From NCBI RefSeq assembly GCF_932526225.1, contig NC_064048.1, positions 2,557,597 to 2,621,596 of the forward strand: 64,000 nt of DNA. The letters run 5' to 3'. The DNA is from Nematostella vectensis. Its lineage: Eukaryota; Cnidaria; Anthozoa; Actiniaria; Edwardsiidae. Below the pieces are notes generated by a model. The model made no database searches. It was given only the letters and a program-made list of their open reading frames with translations, and was not told the origin of the DNA. Both the position numbers and the translations under genes were made by a program. This document shows, piece after piece, positions 23,455-33,903 of the stretch. How positions within the stretch are numbered: position 1 is the first letter of the stretch; each line of letters opens with the position of its first letter.

Positions 23455-25149
23455 CTTGAAAGACTGCTACTGTCTGAATCTTGTCTGACCTAAAATCACC
23501 GTAACGATGTCAAAGAAGACCAATCAAACCACTATTAGGGGTAGCAAGCTGACAAGGGGATCTCGGAATCTCGGCTTTTTACGCATAAGTCTCGAAGTCT
23601 TGTTTTGTTGCTGGTTTTTTTTTTTTTTTTTTTTTTAATTACAGGGGTCTCGGAGCCTAGTCTTTTTTTCTACCACGGCTTAGGATTTTTAAACGCGATC
23701 TCGCAGTCCCTGATCTGTTTTATGTTGTTGCCATGCTTCGGGTTTCCCCCTTCTTTTTCGAGTCTCGAGTCTTGAGCCTTTTCCGAACTAAACAAAAAAC
23801 ATTCGCTATTGTAGCAAGATTGCATTGTTACTCTACTTTTTTTTTAAATGATGTTAATATGACACACCGAGCAAGTTCTTCAAAAACAAGGTCTGGCTCG
23901 GATTACGAAAAATACATCGGAAGCATTAAAAAATACAATTTGTAAGAGAAAAGTCCTTTTTTTTAATCGGATACCCCCAAAAATACCTGAGGCCCAGTTT
24001 TGACCCCTTAAAAAAACGAAGAGCATCCATATCAATTCGACATGGGAAGAACTCGGATTAACCCATCGCTACCCCTAATATATTTTATGCTCCCGCTCAA
24101 TGCCGAGTCACACAAAGCATCCATTTCCATCGTCTAATTCAGGCGAGTAACAAAGATATTTTCAATCAAAAATCATCAACAACATTATAGACTTCATTCG
24201 TAGATTATTTTGAAGTTTCCTTGCGAATAAACTGTTGAATTTACGGGCGGATGTGGGAAGGTGTTCGTGGGTGGCATGACCGTTTAAACCCTATACCAAA
24301 GCACTGAAAACGAAAACCTTATTTCAAAAGCAGCACAAGCACTTTAATACCCTCTTTCGAATGGTTCGAATAATGATGATAATAAAAACTACATTCAGTA
24401 GTATATTGCACGGGCGTCTACACGAAGTAAGATTTCTTGCCTTTTTGTAACACTGGCTTGTATACTTACTTACTGACTTGTACACTGACTTGTATACTTT
24501 CTTTAAATGTCCTCTGCTGGGCGGAGCAGTAACGGGCAAGTAACATTCAGGCGTGGATTACGCCCTAATATATCGGTTTCTGTAATCACTTCAAGTGCAC
24601 TTTTAATGAGGCGTTCCAGCTTGAAGTAGTCACTTTGAGTACACTTGAATAAAATGAGACTTTCTCGGATGTTAAACATTATAGAAAAAAACTAAAACGA
24701 AATCTTCATTGAAAACAAACCACAGGAAAGGGCGATTCTTTATCTACAGTTCTACCTATTGAGAAAGTTATATTGCTTTTTAGTAAAAAGGTAAACCTCA
24801 GGCTTTTTAGTCTGTTGCTAAGATTCCGTTGGCTTACAGTAGAATCTATTTTGATAACGCTGTTTGTTAAGAAGCAAAAGGTTCTTTTTAATTTCTCTCA
24901 AGCAATTGACTATGGAATTAAAACTATTGAAAAATTCAGCATTATTATTTTTATTATTTGATAATTAATAAGGATGCTCTTAAGATAGGTATCCAAAGTT
25001 TGTCACACTTGCACAGACCAAGTACAGGTGGTGATAATCGGGCAAACAAGAAGGGTGATATCATGTCTAAAACTAGTTCATTCAAACGAATGACATTCAC
25101 CATATCTCGCACTCTCAAGGGTTATCACTGTCATACCGTTGTGCGCTCA

Positions 25150-25297
25150 AGTTTTTTTTCTGCCCCTCCATGGCCCTTTTTTTCTGTGCGAAATGACTAG
25201 TAGGGGCATGGATGTGCCCCCCCCCCCCCCCCCCAAGTTCCCCCAGCCCCTGTGCGCCCGCCCCCTCAAAACTTAGAGGTCCGTTACGGCTCCGATT
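25150..25297. mobile_element. Poly-C-containing MITE, copy
   Basis: It shares gaaatgactagtaggggc, the poly-C run and the terminal ccgttacggctccg with the copy at 13606-13798. The left end is diverged. Confidence 0.5.
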
Positions 25298-25745
25298 TCT
25301 ATCATCGTCTTAATGTATAAATTTTAGAAAGTTCCATTTGAAGAGGACAGCGCACTTAATGCCATTGAAAAAGCTTTTCTAGAATTGTCATTTCATCACA
25401 TTCATTAAAAGAAACACGTTATTAAATTGTAACTGTCGAAAGTCGCTCTATCAATATTTTTCAACGCAGCTGTCTTCTCTTTAAAAGTGAAAAGGAAAAA
25501 AAAGAGATCCAGTGATCTTGTCATAGAAGTTGATTACCGATATGTACGAGAGGTGTGACCCACTCTAATCCCAGCCTTGTACTTTTCCATGCTATGGCTT
25601 TGAAAAAAATACCACGAAACAACCGAATAAAACCCGAATACCAACACGTGACTCAAATATCGTGCATTGTGTAACAACTCTATCCTCTCCGGGAATATGG
25701 TTATAGATCGTGTTTCGAAAGTTCTACACGCATCCTAACGACAGC

Positions 25746-25856
25746 ACTAGGGGCTAGAGGCTTGTTGCGTCCTCCTTCCTCTCCGCTGTGATAAAAGCGC
25801 CTAAGTTCGCAGGCATTTACCGCTCACTAGCGCCTCAGAACAAGCCTCTCTAGTGT
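25746..25856. mobile_element. Short foldback element
   Basis: The left arm actaggggctagaggcttgt is an imperfect inverted repeat of the right arm acaagcctctctagtgt. No coding potential. Confidence 0.5.
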
Positions 25857-26030
25857 AAAATTGTTTCAAGATTATTTTTTAAATATAAAATGGTTATTGA
25901 TATCGTCAGTGGATAGGGATTAAAAAGTTCTTTATGTATGACTCCCCGTCGCCATCCGCCTCTGGGGAGATGGGAGGGGAGTACTATGTGGCACAACAAA
26001 CCTCTGAAAGGGAGAGGTGCTGACATGACG

Positions 26031-26391
26031 GAAAAACCTGGAAAACGCGCAATTCCAGATAGAGAAAGAAGAAACTATTTCTTGCAATGGCTATAGGTTC
26101 TTTGTATTACGGACTGATTTTCAAAACACAAATAACGTGAGGCTGAAGTGCACATCACCAGATTTTGGCTTTTTAAGATAATTTTCCTTGATGATCATTG
26201 CCCTGTGTATCAGTTCAGGGACGAAAAGCTCAAATTTCAATGACACTTTAAAAAAAGTCGCATCAATTTAAAAAAAGTCGCACTTGATATTTTGTTTGCT
26301 ACTAAGTTACTAAGTACTCAGAGAAATTCTCCGTCTTATTCGATGTGAAATTGGCTTATTTGAAGCGTCACGTCATGTTTTTCCGTCGTCA
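26031..26391. mobile_element. MITE with tgacatgacggaaaaac ends, copy 1
   Basis: It begins tgacatgacggaaaaac and ends catgtttttccgtcgtca. An inverted-orientation copy of about 360 bp lies at 48550-48911. Shared interior segments include ggactgattttcaaaacaca, aataacgtgaggctgaa and tcagggacgaaaagctcaaa. No protein is encoded. Confidence 0.75.
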
Positions 26392-26793
26392 AAGGTGATA
26401 TGTTCTGGGGAAATAGCGCAAGTACACTCTTTTATTATAAGAACCTTTTTTTAAGAACCTGAGATTCCACCCATGCCGAGGCTCAGATATCAGAAAAAAT
26501 ATTGCTTTGTTAGTCCTGATGCGTTTTAAAATGCAGAATCAGATTGTGCTAAAAAAAAACAACCTTATATATATTGCTATTGCTTTTATATATATTGAAC
26601 ATTTGTGTAATTCTCTTCCTAATAATTCATTTGGTTTTTTTATTTTTGTATACACTAAAATTTAAGAACATCGTTTAGAGCATACTCAGCCTTGAAATGC
26701 TCCAAAAGTAAGAACAGCCAAGCCTCAACTCAAAATTAGAGAGTTTTTATATAAAAAAAAGAGTAAGGGAAAAAGCCCAAGCACAGGCTATAG

Positions 26794-26925
26794 GAAATGA
26801 TGTCTTATGTCTTGTTAGTGTAAGAATTAAGCACGTATTTCTACCTAGCGCGTATATTGAATACAGTTAGTTTAGTTAGGAATACGTGCTTTATTCAACA
26901 CTAACAAGACATTAGACATCATTTC
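26794..26925. mobile_element. Foldback element, about 130 bp
   Basis: The left arm has gaaatgatgtcttatgtc, ttgttagtg and aagcacgtatttc; the right arm is the near-exact reverse complement. The loop is about 35 bp. It lies about 0.6 kb upstream of the Mab-21 gene. Confidence 0.65.
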
Positions 26926-27564
26926 GGAGTAAAATTATCCTATAACCCGTGGCCCAAGTGGAGAAGAAGGCCAAGTTTTTGTTATTGTTGTTGTTGTTTT
27001 GTTGTTGTTGCGGTTGCAACGCGAATTCTCGAAGTCTTTTTTCTCTTGCAAACCGGAAGTTGGGGTCGATCTCACAAATCGGGGTCATTTGCCCAAAATA
27101 ATAATCCGATGGAACTAAGACCTAAAAAAAATACAAGCTGCCATCAACTTTTGCTAGCATTAGGACAATTATTAGCACAACAATGTGAGATTAGTGTTGG
27201 GACGGAAAGCACTGTAGATTAGATACCGCTCTAAGTAGGTACAACGATGTTTCACTTTGACCTATGTGTAAAAATCCAAAATCAGTCTATTTTTTGTTTT
27301 AATTTAACTATAAAATAGCCTGTAGTTAATAGGTTAACATCTTCCCTAGGTGGTAACCACAGAGTGAATTGTAACAGTAGAAATAAAACGTGTCCGGCCT
27401 GTAGGTAAGCTAGGATTGGGATCCCTGTATTCTAATACAAAAAAAACGTTCATTTATGTGCGCTGAGTCATTTCTACTTCTTTCGCTCGTTACGACCTTC
27501 GGACTTCCGTTCAAGCGAGGAATTAGGTAAGAGATGTCGTACATCGCAAAAGGTATAAGAAACA

Positions 27565-30308
27565 ATGGAGGTTTTTGAACGCCTGAGAAGTTGTGATATT
27601 TTAATGCAGTCCGGCGTTCATCGACTGCTTCAGTCTTTCAATGAATTACTAAAAATGGGATCAGACATACAAAATTGGAAAAATATAGATGAACCTTGGG
27701 CTCAAAAGTATGCTGAGATGTTATCACATTGGAGGGAAGGAATAGACGAGCATATTTGTATATCAGGCAGTAGTGTCGAGGTAGGAGCAATCTGTCGATC
27801 AGCAAGGAGTGGGTTATATGAACTTGAATGGGATAAAATGGAAGAAATTGGAAGGATGACTGAAGAGGTAGCTTCGCAGTATCTCGTTCCAGTTGAAGGC
27901 ATACTTGGTTTTTATTACGTCAGACCCGACTTTCATGGATCAGCATATATTTGCGACGATTTCAAGGAGACGAGAACGTTTTTCGAGATGTTCAAATCAA
28001 TAAGCATTGTCCAACAATCATCTATCTGCTTGTCCAATAGGGAGGTAGTGAATGAAATGACCAAAGATAGCGATGAATATGTAAATACCGATGTTTTGAA
28101 AGCCATAAGGTCACCTCTCTTCACTCCAACGGGGCCATCAGCAATGACTAAAGTACCTATTAGTCTGTACTTTGCCAAGCTTCGTGTATTACCTCTCCTA
28201 TATAGTTTTATAGGAGCAAGTGGTGGTTACTGTTCAATTGATAATGTTTATTGCATTGCCTTGAAGTTTACCCCAGATTGTGTAGTCTCTTGGTTGTCAA
28301 ACCGTGACGAGCTATGGCCGCCAAGTGACGTTCGACAGGAAATACTGGTAAATGGTTTCCACATTGTATCAAAAAATGCACCAGGTTTTAAAAACTCGTG
28401 GCATCTTTCCACATCTTTTGCTGAGAAATTACTGTTTGACAAAATGACTGGATTCCAAAGACTTGTATACCTTGCTGCGAAGACAGTGTTTTATTTACAT
28501 CTGAAAAACGGTGAATGCAGGTACAATAAAATTGGAGAAGAAAACCAAGAGATTCTGTCATCACTTCCATCATACCTCATAAAAACTGTTTTCTTTGAGT
28601 TCTTGCGCAACAAAAGCCAAAAGGAACCGGATTTTTGGGAGCAGGAAGATGATAGGAGATTTTCTCAAGCATTAGCAGAAGTATTTGAGTTATTAAAGTG
28701 TAAGTTAGCTTCAAAAGTCTGCTATAGCTTCTTCGTCCCTGACATCAACATTCTTGAGATTGATGGCGTTATTCCAGAAGACAAATATATCACCATTACA
28801 AGCAAAGTGTTGGAAATTTGCAAGAATCCAAGAGTGTTTTTTCCAACAAATATTAACAGAATTGAGGTTCTTACATTAAACTATGATTTATTCATCAAGA
28901 CAGTTAGCACCATTATTTGTGTAGAAAGAAATGCCATGTCATCTTCGAAACAAGCAATAAATACAGCATTGTTGTTACTGGAGTGTAAAGACGTTTTCCA
29001 AAAATATAACAGGTGAGTTATATGAATTTTTTTCATTGTGTTCGTGTATCGAGGGGACTTTCTTTTAAAACTTTCCATCTCTTTGCACTTTTAACACGGT
29101 GAAAAGCTTTCTCTTTTTTTGGGGGGGGAGGGGGGGGGGTCAGGGCGGCGGAGGAATCTCCATTATTACTGTTATACTAGTTTCAATGCTAAAATAGTAG
29201 GCACCAATAACTGTTTTTTTAAGGTGAAAGGCTTTGAGAGAATTATTTTGAAGGTGAAAAGCTTTTTGGGTGGGGTGGGGGGGGGTAATCTCCATTATTA
29301 CTGATACTGAATTGCGATCTCAAACTGGATTTTCCCTATAAGAGGAAGTAGACAATATTTTTTTAGTCTCTCGTAAGGGGACATAATTGGTTGGTTACCA
29401 TATTGGGACAATTATAATATTCCACAATTGGGACCATCTATAAACTCGTCTACTGGAAGTTTTACCACAGGAGGTCCGGTAATCCCCACAAACTTTATAC
29501 CATTATTGATTTGCCATTCCTATGGGGAGCAATAAGATAAATAATTTAAACGGGGTTTACCGGTTTTCCGCTTACACAAGTGACCAACAGCAGAGCAGCT
29601 TTATAGATAAAAACAGGGGGTAGACATAAATTATTACACACTCCCTAGACTTGCCCCTCCTACATCGTTCTGTTGTTTTACAGGTTAGAGCACTCAGTAG
29701 ACGATGAGTTTACCCAAGAAGAGCATTTCTTTAGAGTCGGATTTAGGGCATTCTGGGAAGAAGCGTCGAAGTCATATCTGTTTCGAGCTGCAGAACAAAG
29801 ACCTTTCTTGGAGCTCGAGCGCGAGTTCTGTGCAAAGATATATGTAAGATTGGTTGCAGGGTCTTCTTATCAAATAACAGAGTTTGAGGAACAAATGATA
29901 TCTCTTGGACGGATAAACGAAGACGATAAGAAGAGAATGGAATCAAGGCGGCAGGCTACTTCTCGCCACGATTCTCTTGAAGAAGGCAAGTCTTATTGTG
30001 AACGATACATTACGGAAGGAAAGCTTGACCGTAAAGGATTCATGGGGGAATGCTGCGATGGCCAAGTTTACCAACTTAATAGCGGAAGACTCGGAAGACT
30101 AGAGCGTTGTGGAGAGAATATAATCTGGAGAGATATTACTAATGAAATTCAGTATACAAATGACAATCAAGAGGGTAGTCTTCGCGGAGAGAGTGATGAC
30201 AAACAAATCTGCAGAGAGACAAGTCAAGATCACCACTCATCTACATTTGAAATGGGATCAAATGATGAAGGGCACATATGTTGTGGCCTCAGATGTGTTA
30301 TAATGTGA
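27565..30308 (+). CDS. Mab-21 (cGAS-like fold) domain protein with C-terminal CaaX box
   Basis: There are two exons, 27565-29012 and 29684-30308, joined across a GTGAGT donor and a TTTACAG acceptor, giving 690 residues. Residues 68-70 (GSS) followed by ELEWD (86-90) match the nucleotidyltransferase GS and [DE]h[DE] signatures of the Mab-21/cGAS superfamily. D238 in TPDCVV is placed where the third metal-binding carboxylate is expected. Residues about 279-400 (NSWHLSTSFAEKLL, GFQRLVYLAAK, LPSYLIKTVFFEFL) match the C-terminal helical part of the family. The second exon is not recognised until its last residues, CCGLRCVIM, which form a CaaX prenylation box with two nearby cysteines that could be palmitoylated. 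Membrane anchoring is therefore likely. Whether it is an active cyclic-dinucleotide synthase (a cGAS-like receptor) or an inactive Mab-21 relative cannot be decided here. Confidence 0.85.
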
Positions 30309-30589
30309 TTCTGGATCATTTGTGGTGGGCGTGTTCCAGGCCAGCTCAGCCGTCCCTTTCTTCTACCCAAAGACAGGGCCATAACAGGGCAGAAAAACTG
30401 GGGGAGGGGATCTTGTAAGCCACAGCTTTGTTATTGCTGTCATTTAATATTGGAAGGCACATAATGTGTTAAAATCTCGAAATAACCATCTAAAAACAAA
30501 GTTAAATACTTTATTTACCAAATTTAATCGAAAATACCGCCAATCTTGTTTTAAAAACTTTCGTTTTTCGAGCTTGCTCGGTTATTTCC

Positions 30590-30886
30590 TTATTAGACCT
30601 TACATACCATATTTGGGAGTCCACTTCAATCATTTTTATCTCTTTGAGCTTTGTCTAGAGCTTTGTAAATCGAGAATTTGTCTAGAGCTAGAGCTTTGTA
30701 AATCGAGAATTTGTCTAGAGCTTTGTAAATCGAGAATTTTCACGTAAACTTGCGGGAATTCGTGTTTACTATTATTTCGCTGGCAGCCATCTTGGAAATG
30801 GAGCCTAGTCCCTAACGTTTTAGAATATCACAGGTCTCCCGCGCGCTCGCCCCAGGCTCTTTTAGACCATTTAGAAAAACGACAAC
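30590..30886. mobile_element. Dispersed repeat with gagcgcgcgggagacctg core, copy 2 (inverted)
   Basis: Read in reverse it matches 20926-21180 and 63763-64000: it contains cacaggtctcccgcgcgctc, then ggctcttttag, and at the far end ttccttattagaccttacat. It has an internal triplication of about 27 bp (gagctttgtaaatcgagaat) at 30650-30740 that the other copies lack. Confidence 0.65.
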
Positions 30887-31151
30887 CATTGATTGCTCTC
30901 TTGTTGATATGCATTGTCTCCGCAAACTCATCCGATGGGAATAGATGCTTTTTACACTTGGTACTTTGCTAGGAGGATAACATTGCGGCTAACAGAGGCT
31001 GTTTGAACACTGAAGCACTGGCCTGCCCTATGGGCGTAACGGCCCTGACTAATTTAACTCTGATACAAATATCTGTGTCATGACATCTAAAAGATTATGT
31101 TTATGTGATATTTTGTCATTCCAATATCTTAGCAACACTCTTGTTTGTTAG

Positions 31152-31290
31152 CATCCTCGGGGACCCAGGGCGACGCGAAGACCGGAAGCGAACGTACGCT
31201 CGAAGACGAAAGAACGAGGAGAAAAAGACTAATTCTTTCGCGCGCTTCCTGTGTCCCCGATCTCCGCGACGCCCTGGGTCCCCGAGGATG
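31152..31290. mobile_element. MITE with perfect 21-bp terminal inverted repeats and 8-bp flanking duplication
   Basis: The ends catcctcggggacccagggc(g) and (c)gccctgggtccccgaggatg are perfect inverted repeats. The octamer gtttgtta occurs at 31143-31150 and again at 31291-31298, directly outside the element, allowing one ambiguous base. An 8-bp duplication is typical of hAT-type elements. A diverged relative lies at 32903-33055. Confidence 0.75.
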
Positions 31291-31389
31291 GTTTGTTACA
31301 TGCATTTGTTCAATTACTTCAGAAGTCTCTTTGGAGGAGGACGTCAGATCGTTGCCTCTACAAATGTCTAACCGGTCTGGTACCACGTG

Positions 31390-31535
31390 TTCTTAACGGG
31401 CTTCCTGTGCTCGGAGATGAGCCATGAGGCAGCGTGGGGGCTGGGACAAGTTCACCCACAGATGGTCTCCTGTGACGTCACAAAATTTTATCATTTTAGG
31501 AGATCCAGCCACAGGAAACCTGCTAAGAACGTCTG
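31390..31535. repeat. Dispersed repeat with aggaaacc and cttcctgtgct ends
   Basis: It contains gggcttcctgtgctcggaga, gctgggacaagttcacc, tcctgtgacgtcacaaaatt and ccacaggaaacc. A related block in reverse orientation lies in the 3' region of the Ras gene (about 39845-39960), and a fragment lies at about 51238-51300. Confidence 0.5.
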
Positions 31536-31820
31536 GGACTAGGCGGCTGTCTGACCACATGTTAAGATATAACGTTGTTTTCATTGTCCTTTTATCTGTA
31601 TTTCCTTAATTGTAGTCAACTTGATTGCGCTTTGTTGCTCGCAATAATCTTTTCCAATCCGGAAAAAAATAAATTTACCTCATATCCAGTGCCTGCGCTA
31701 TTAAGTTAGGCAGCTGATCTTCATTGAGTTGGGTTTGTGAGGCTCTTCGGGGATTCTCAAATGTAACAGGCGACGCAAGTCCAGCAGGACATGATGGCCT
31801 GTCAATGAGAGGGACATATC

Positions 31821-31994
31821 AGGGCCGTGCGTAGCAGAGGGTGGGGCACTGGGAGCATGTGCCCCCCCATTTTCAAAAATTATAAGGAAATGACCAGAAG
31901 AGGCGTGGCTGTGCCCCCCCCCCCCCCAATATTTTCTTAATACTTTTGTACCCCCCCCCCCCTCCAATCTTACGTGTCCTGCAACGGCTATGAA
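31821..31994. mobile_element. Poly-C-containing MITE, copy
   Basis: It begins cagggccgtgcgtagcag, contains ggtggggcactgggagcatg, two poly-C runs and the segment aatattttcttaat, and ends gtcctgcaacggc. Compare 13606-13798. Confidence 0.65.
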
Positions 31995-32171
31995 CATAGT
32001 TACCAAATTTGGTCGGATCAGAATTTATGCAACACCATGCACGTTACAACATACCATTTATAATCAATTGTTTCACGCTTTGTACTAGAAATATTCTTAA
32101 AAAACCTAACAATAAAAAAGACGCCCGTCTACCTGCGAATCATCCTTGGAAACCAGGAGAGGGGGGGGGAG

Positions 32172-32360
32172 GGAGGAAGGTAGGAAGGAAGGAAGGAAGG
32201 AAGGAAGGAAGGAAGGAAGGAAGGAAGGAAGGAAGGAAGGAAGGAAGGAAGGAAGGAAGGAAGGAAGGAAGGAAGGAAGGAAGGAAGGAAGGAAGGAAGG
32301 AAGGAAGGAAGGAAGGAAGGAAGGAAGGAAGGAAGGAAGGAAGAAAGGAAGGAAGGAAGG
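32172..32360. repeat. GGAA tetranucleotide microsatellite, about 190 bp
   Basis: Nearly uninterrupted ggaa repeats with a single variant (aagaaagg) near 32341. The frames across it (Gly-Arg-Lys-Glu or Phe-Leu-Pro-Ser repeats) are artefacts. Arrays of GGAA can bind ETS-type factors in animals, but no such role is shown here. Confidence 0.95.
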
Positions 32361-32902
32361 ACCGTAAAAGTAGACAGGGATGTGCGCCCTATCTTTCAGG
32401 ATATAAAATCCGACCAACTGCTCTCCCTTAGGTGAGGGGTGTTCAAAGATTCTTTCGATTCTGCAATCCCTAAAGGGGATCTTTATATTGGGAATTATGA
32501 TAGTAGTTTTCAACTTCGATACATTCATCTTCTGATACACCTATTTCAAATAATGTTGCACTCAATAATCCATGTATCGTAGCCCGCGGTGGTTCATGGG
32601 TAGCGTATAAACGTCTGAATCCTTGTATGTGAAAGCCATGCGAATGTTCATAAGAACATGAACAAAAATTCTACAGCTTGTGAAACCTGGATTTGTATTC
32701 TATTTACGCTTATTTGCTTATTTACTTGATACCCATGAAGCCTTGCGGGTGAAGATTCTCCTAGTGCAACCTTTTTTTAATTGTATGTTATAAACGAGCC
32801 CTTAAAAAGGGCTTTAGTGCCCTCGATATGGAAGTTTCAAGCGGTTCGCCATTATTACTTTGTACAAAACAGTCCTTTAGAAATAATCGAATCTTGACTC
32901 AT

Positions 32903-33055
32903 CCTGGGTACCCAGGGCGTCGACGGCAAAAAACGTCGAGTTTATGTCGAGGTCAGTGTAACGAGGCGCGATAAAAGAGCCGTCTTCTTTCCCGCCCCCT
33001 TCCTCTTGACTTATGCTAATTTGTTAATGCGCCTGTTGCCTCGACACCCAGGGTT
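32903..33055. mobile_element. Diverged relative of the 31152-31290 foldback element
   Basis: The left end catcctgggtacccagggcg and the right end cacccagggttcctgag are similar to the termini of the 31152 element. The interior differs and includes gtcgacggc and aaaaacgtcgag. Confidence 0.45.
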
Positions 33056-33496
33056 CCTGAGAAAGATTTAAACTGTGGCACTAACTTTTTTCGATATATA
33101 ACGGCATTGACCCCTCAACCGGCCTGTACCGGCTTTGGGAAGTACCCACAACCCAAAAAATTCATAAATGCAAAATCGACACATGAAGATGCTCAGGCAT
33201 CAGTCTGAAATATTCATACAACCAAGGTAATTTCAACTACTGTTTAGCCAAATAATAGCTCAGATTTCTAAGCATTCTGGGAGATCCAATAAAAAATTCA
33301 CGAGGGGAGGGCCAGTAAACACTCCTATCCCAAAGTTTGAATGTTTTTCTTTTCACCTCAAAGCCAAACAAATCAATTCCAGGTCATACAGAACAAGAAA
33401 AGCAGCTTGGATACCGCCGAGTAGGTGCAGCGGTGTTTGGCTTTGACGGGCTGTAAAAAAAACTCAAAATAGGGGGGAGGTATTTGTTTTTGGTCT

Positions 33497-33532
<36 letters not shown>

Positions 33533-33903
33533 TAAATCTAGCTATAGCCAGGAGCTCTTTACTTGACGTAGTTTAGCGTAAATGATAATTTGTTCCAGTT
33601 CCGCGTCTTTTATACTGCTTTTTAAATTGCTTATATTCGACTAAAAAAGCTTAGTTGTTGTATAATTTGATGCCGGCCTTTCGTTGGTACATGCCTTCGG
33701 CATCTACAGGCTCCGTTACAGGTAAAAAGAACATATGATAACATTGCGCGGGAAGCCTGGGCCGAGCTCATTAGCGTCGAGTTATGCGCGGAATGACTCG
33801 CCCACCGCCCTAACTTTTATCGACAACAAACAAGTTATATGTGAGGGAATTCAGCCCTAAATACTTCACAACATCGGCTCTGAGTATCGCCCAAGCTACC
33901 ATA

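Larger units (their letters stand above)
23455..27564. other. Intergenic DNA with foldback elements, no gene recognised
   Basis: It contains a poly-T tract (about 23617-23636) and four inverted-repeat elements, listed separately. I see no conserved coding frame. The 0.6 kb before 27565 presumably holds the promoter of the Mab-21 gene, but no clear core element was identified. Confidence 0.5.
30309..33903. other. Intergenic DNA, no gene recognised
   Basis: The region between the Mab-21 gene and the Ras gene holds dispersed repeats, a GGAA microsatellite and two members of a foldback family, listed separately. A 48-base poly-T tract lies at about 33497-33531. Open frames here are short or of simple sequence. 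Confidence 0.5.

Noticed and set aside
32009..32540. Open frames rich in Gly-Arg-Lys-Glu or Phe-Leu-Pro-Ser
   Set aside because: These are translations of the GGAA microsatellite.
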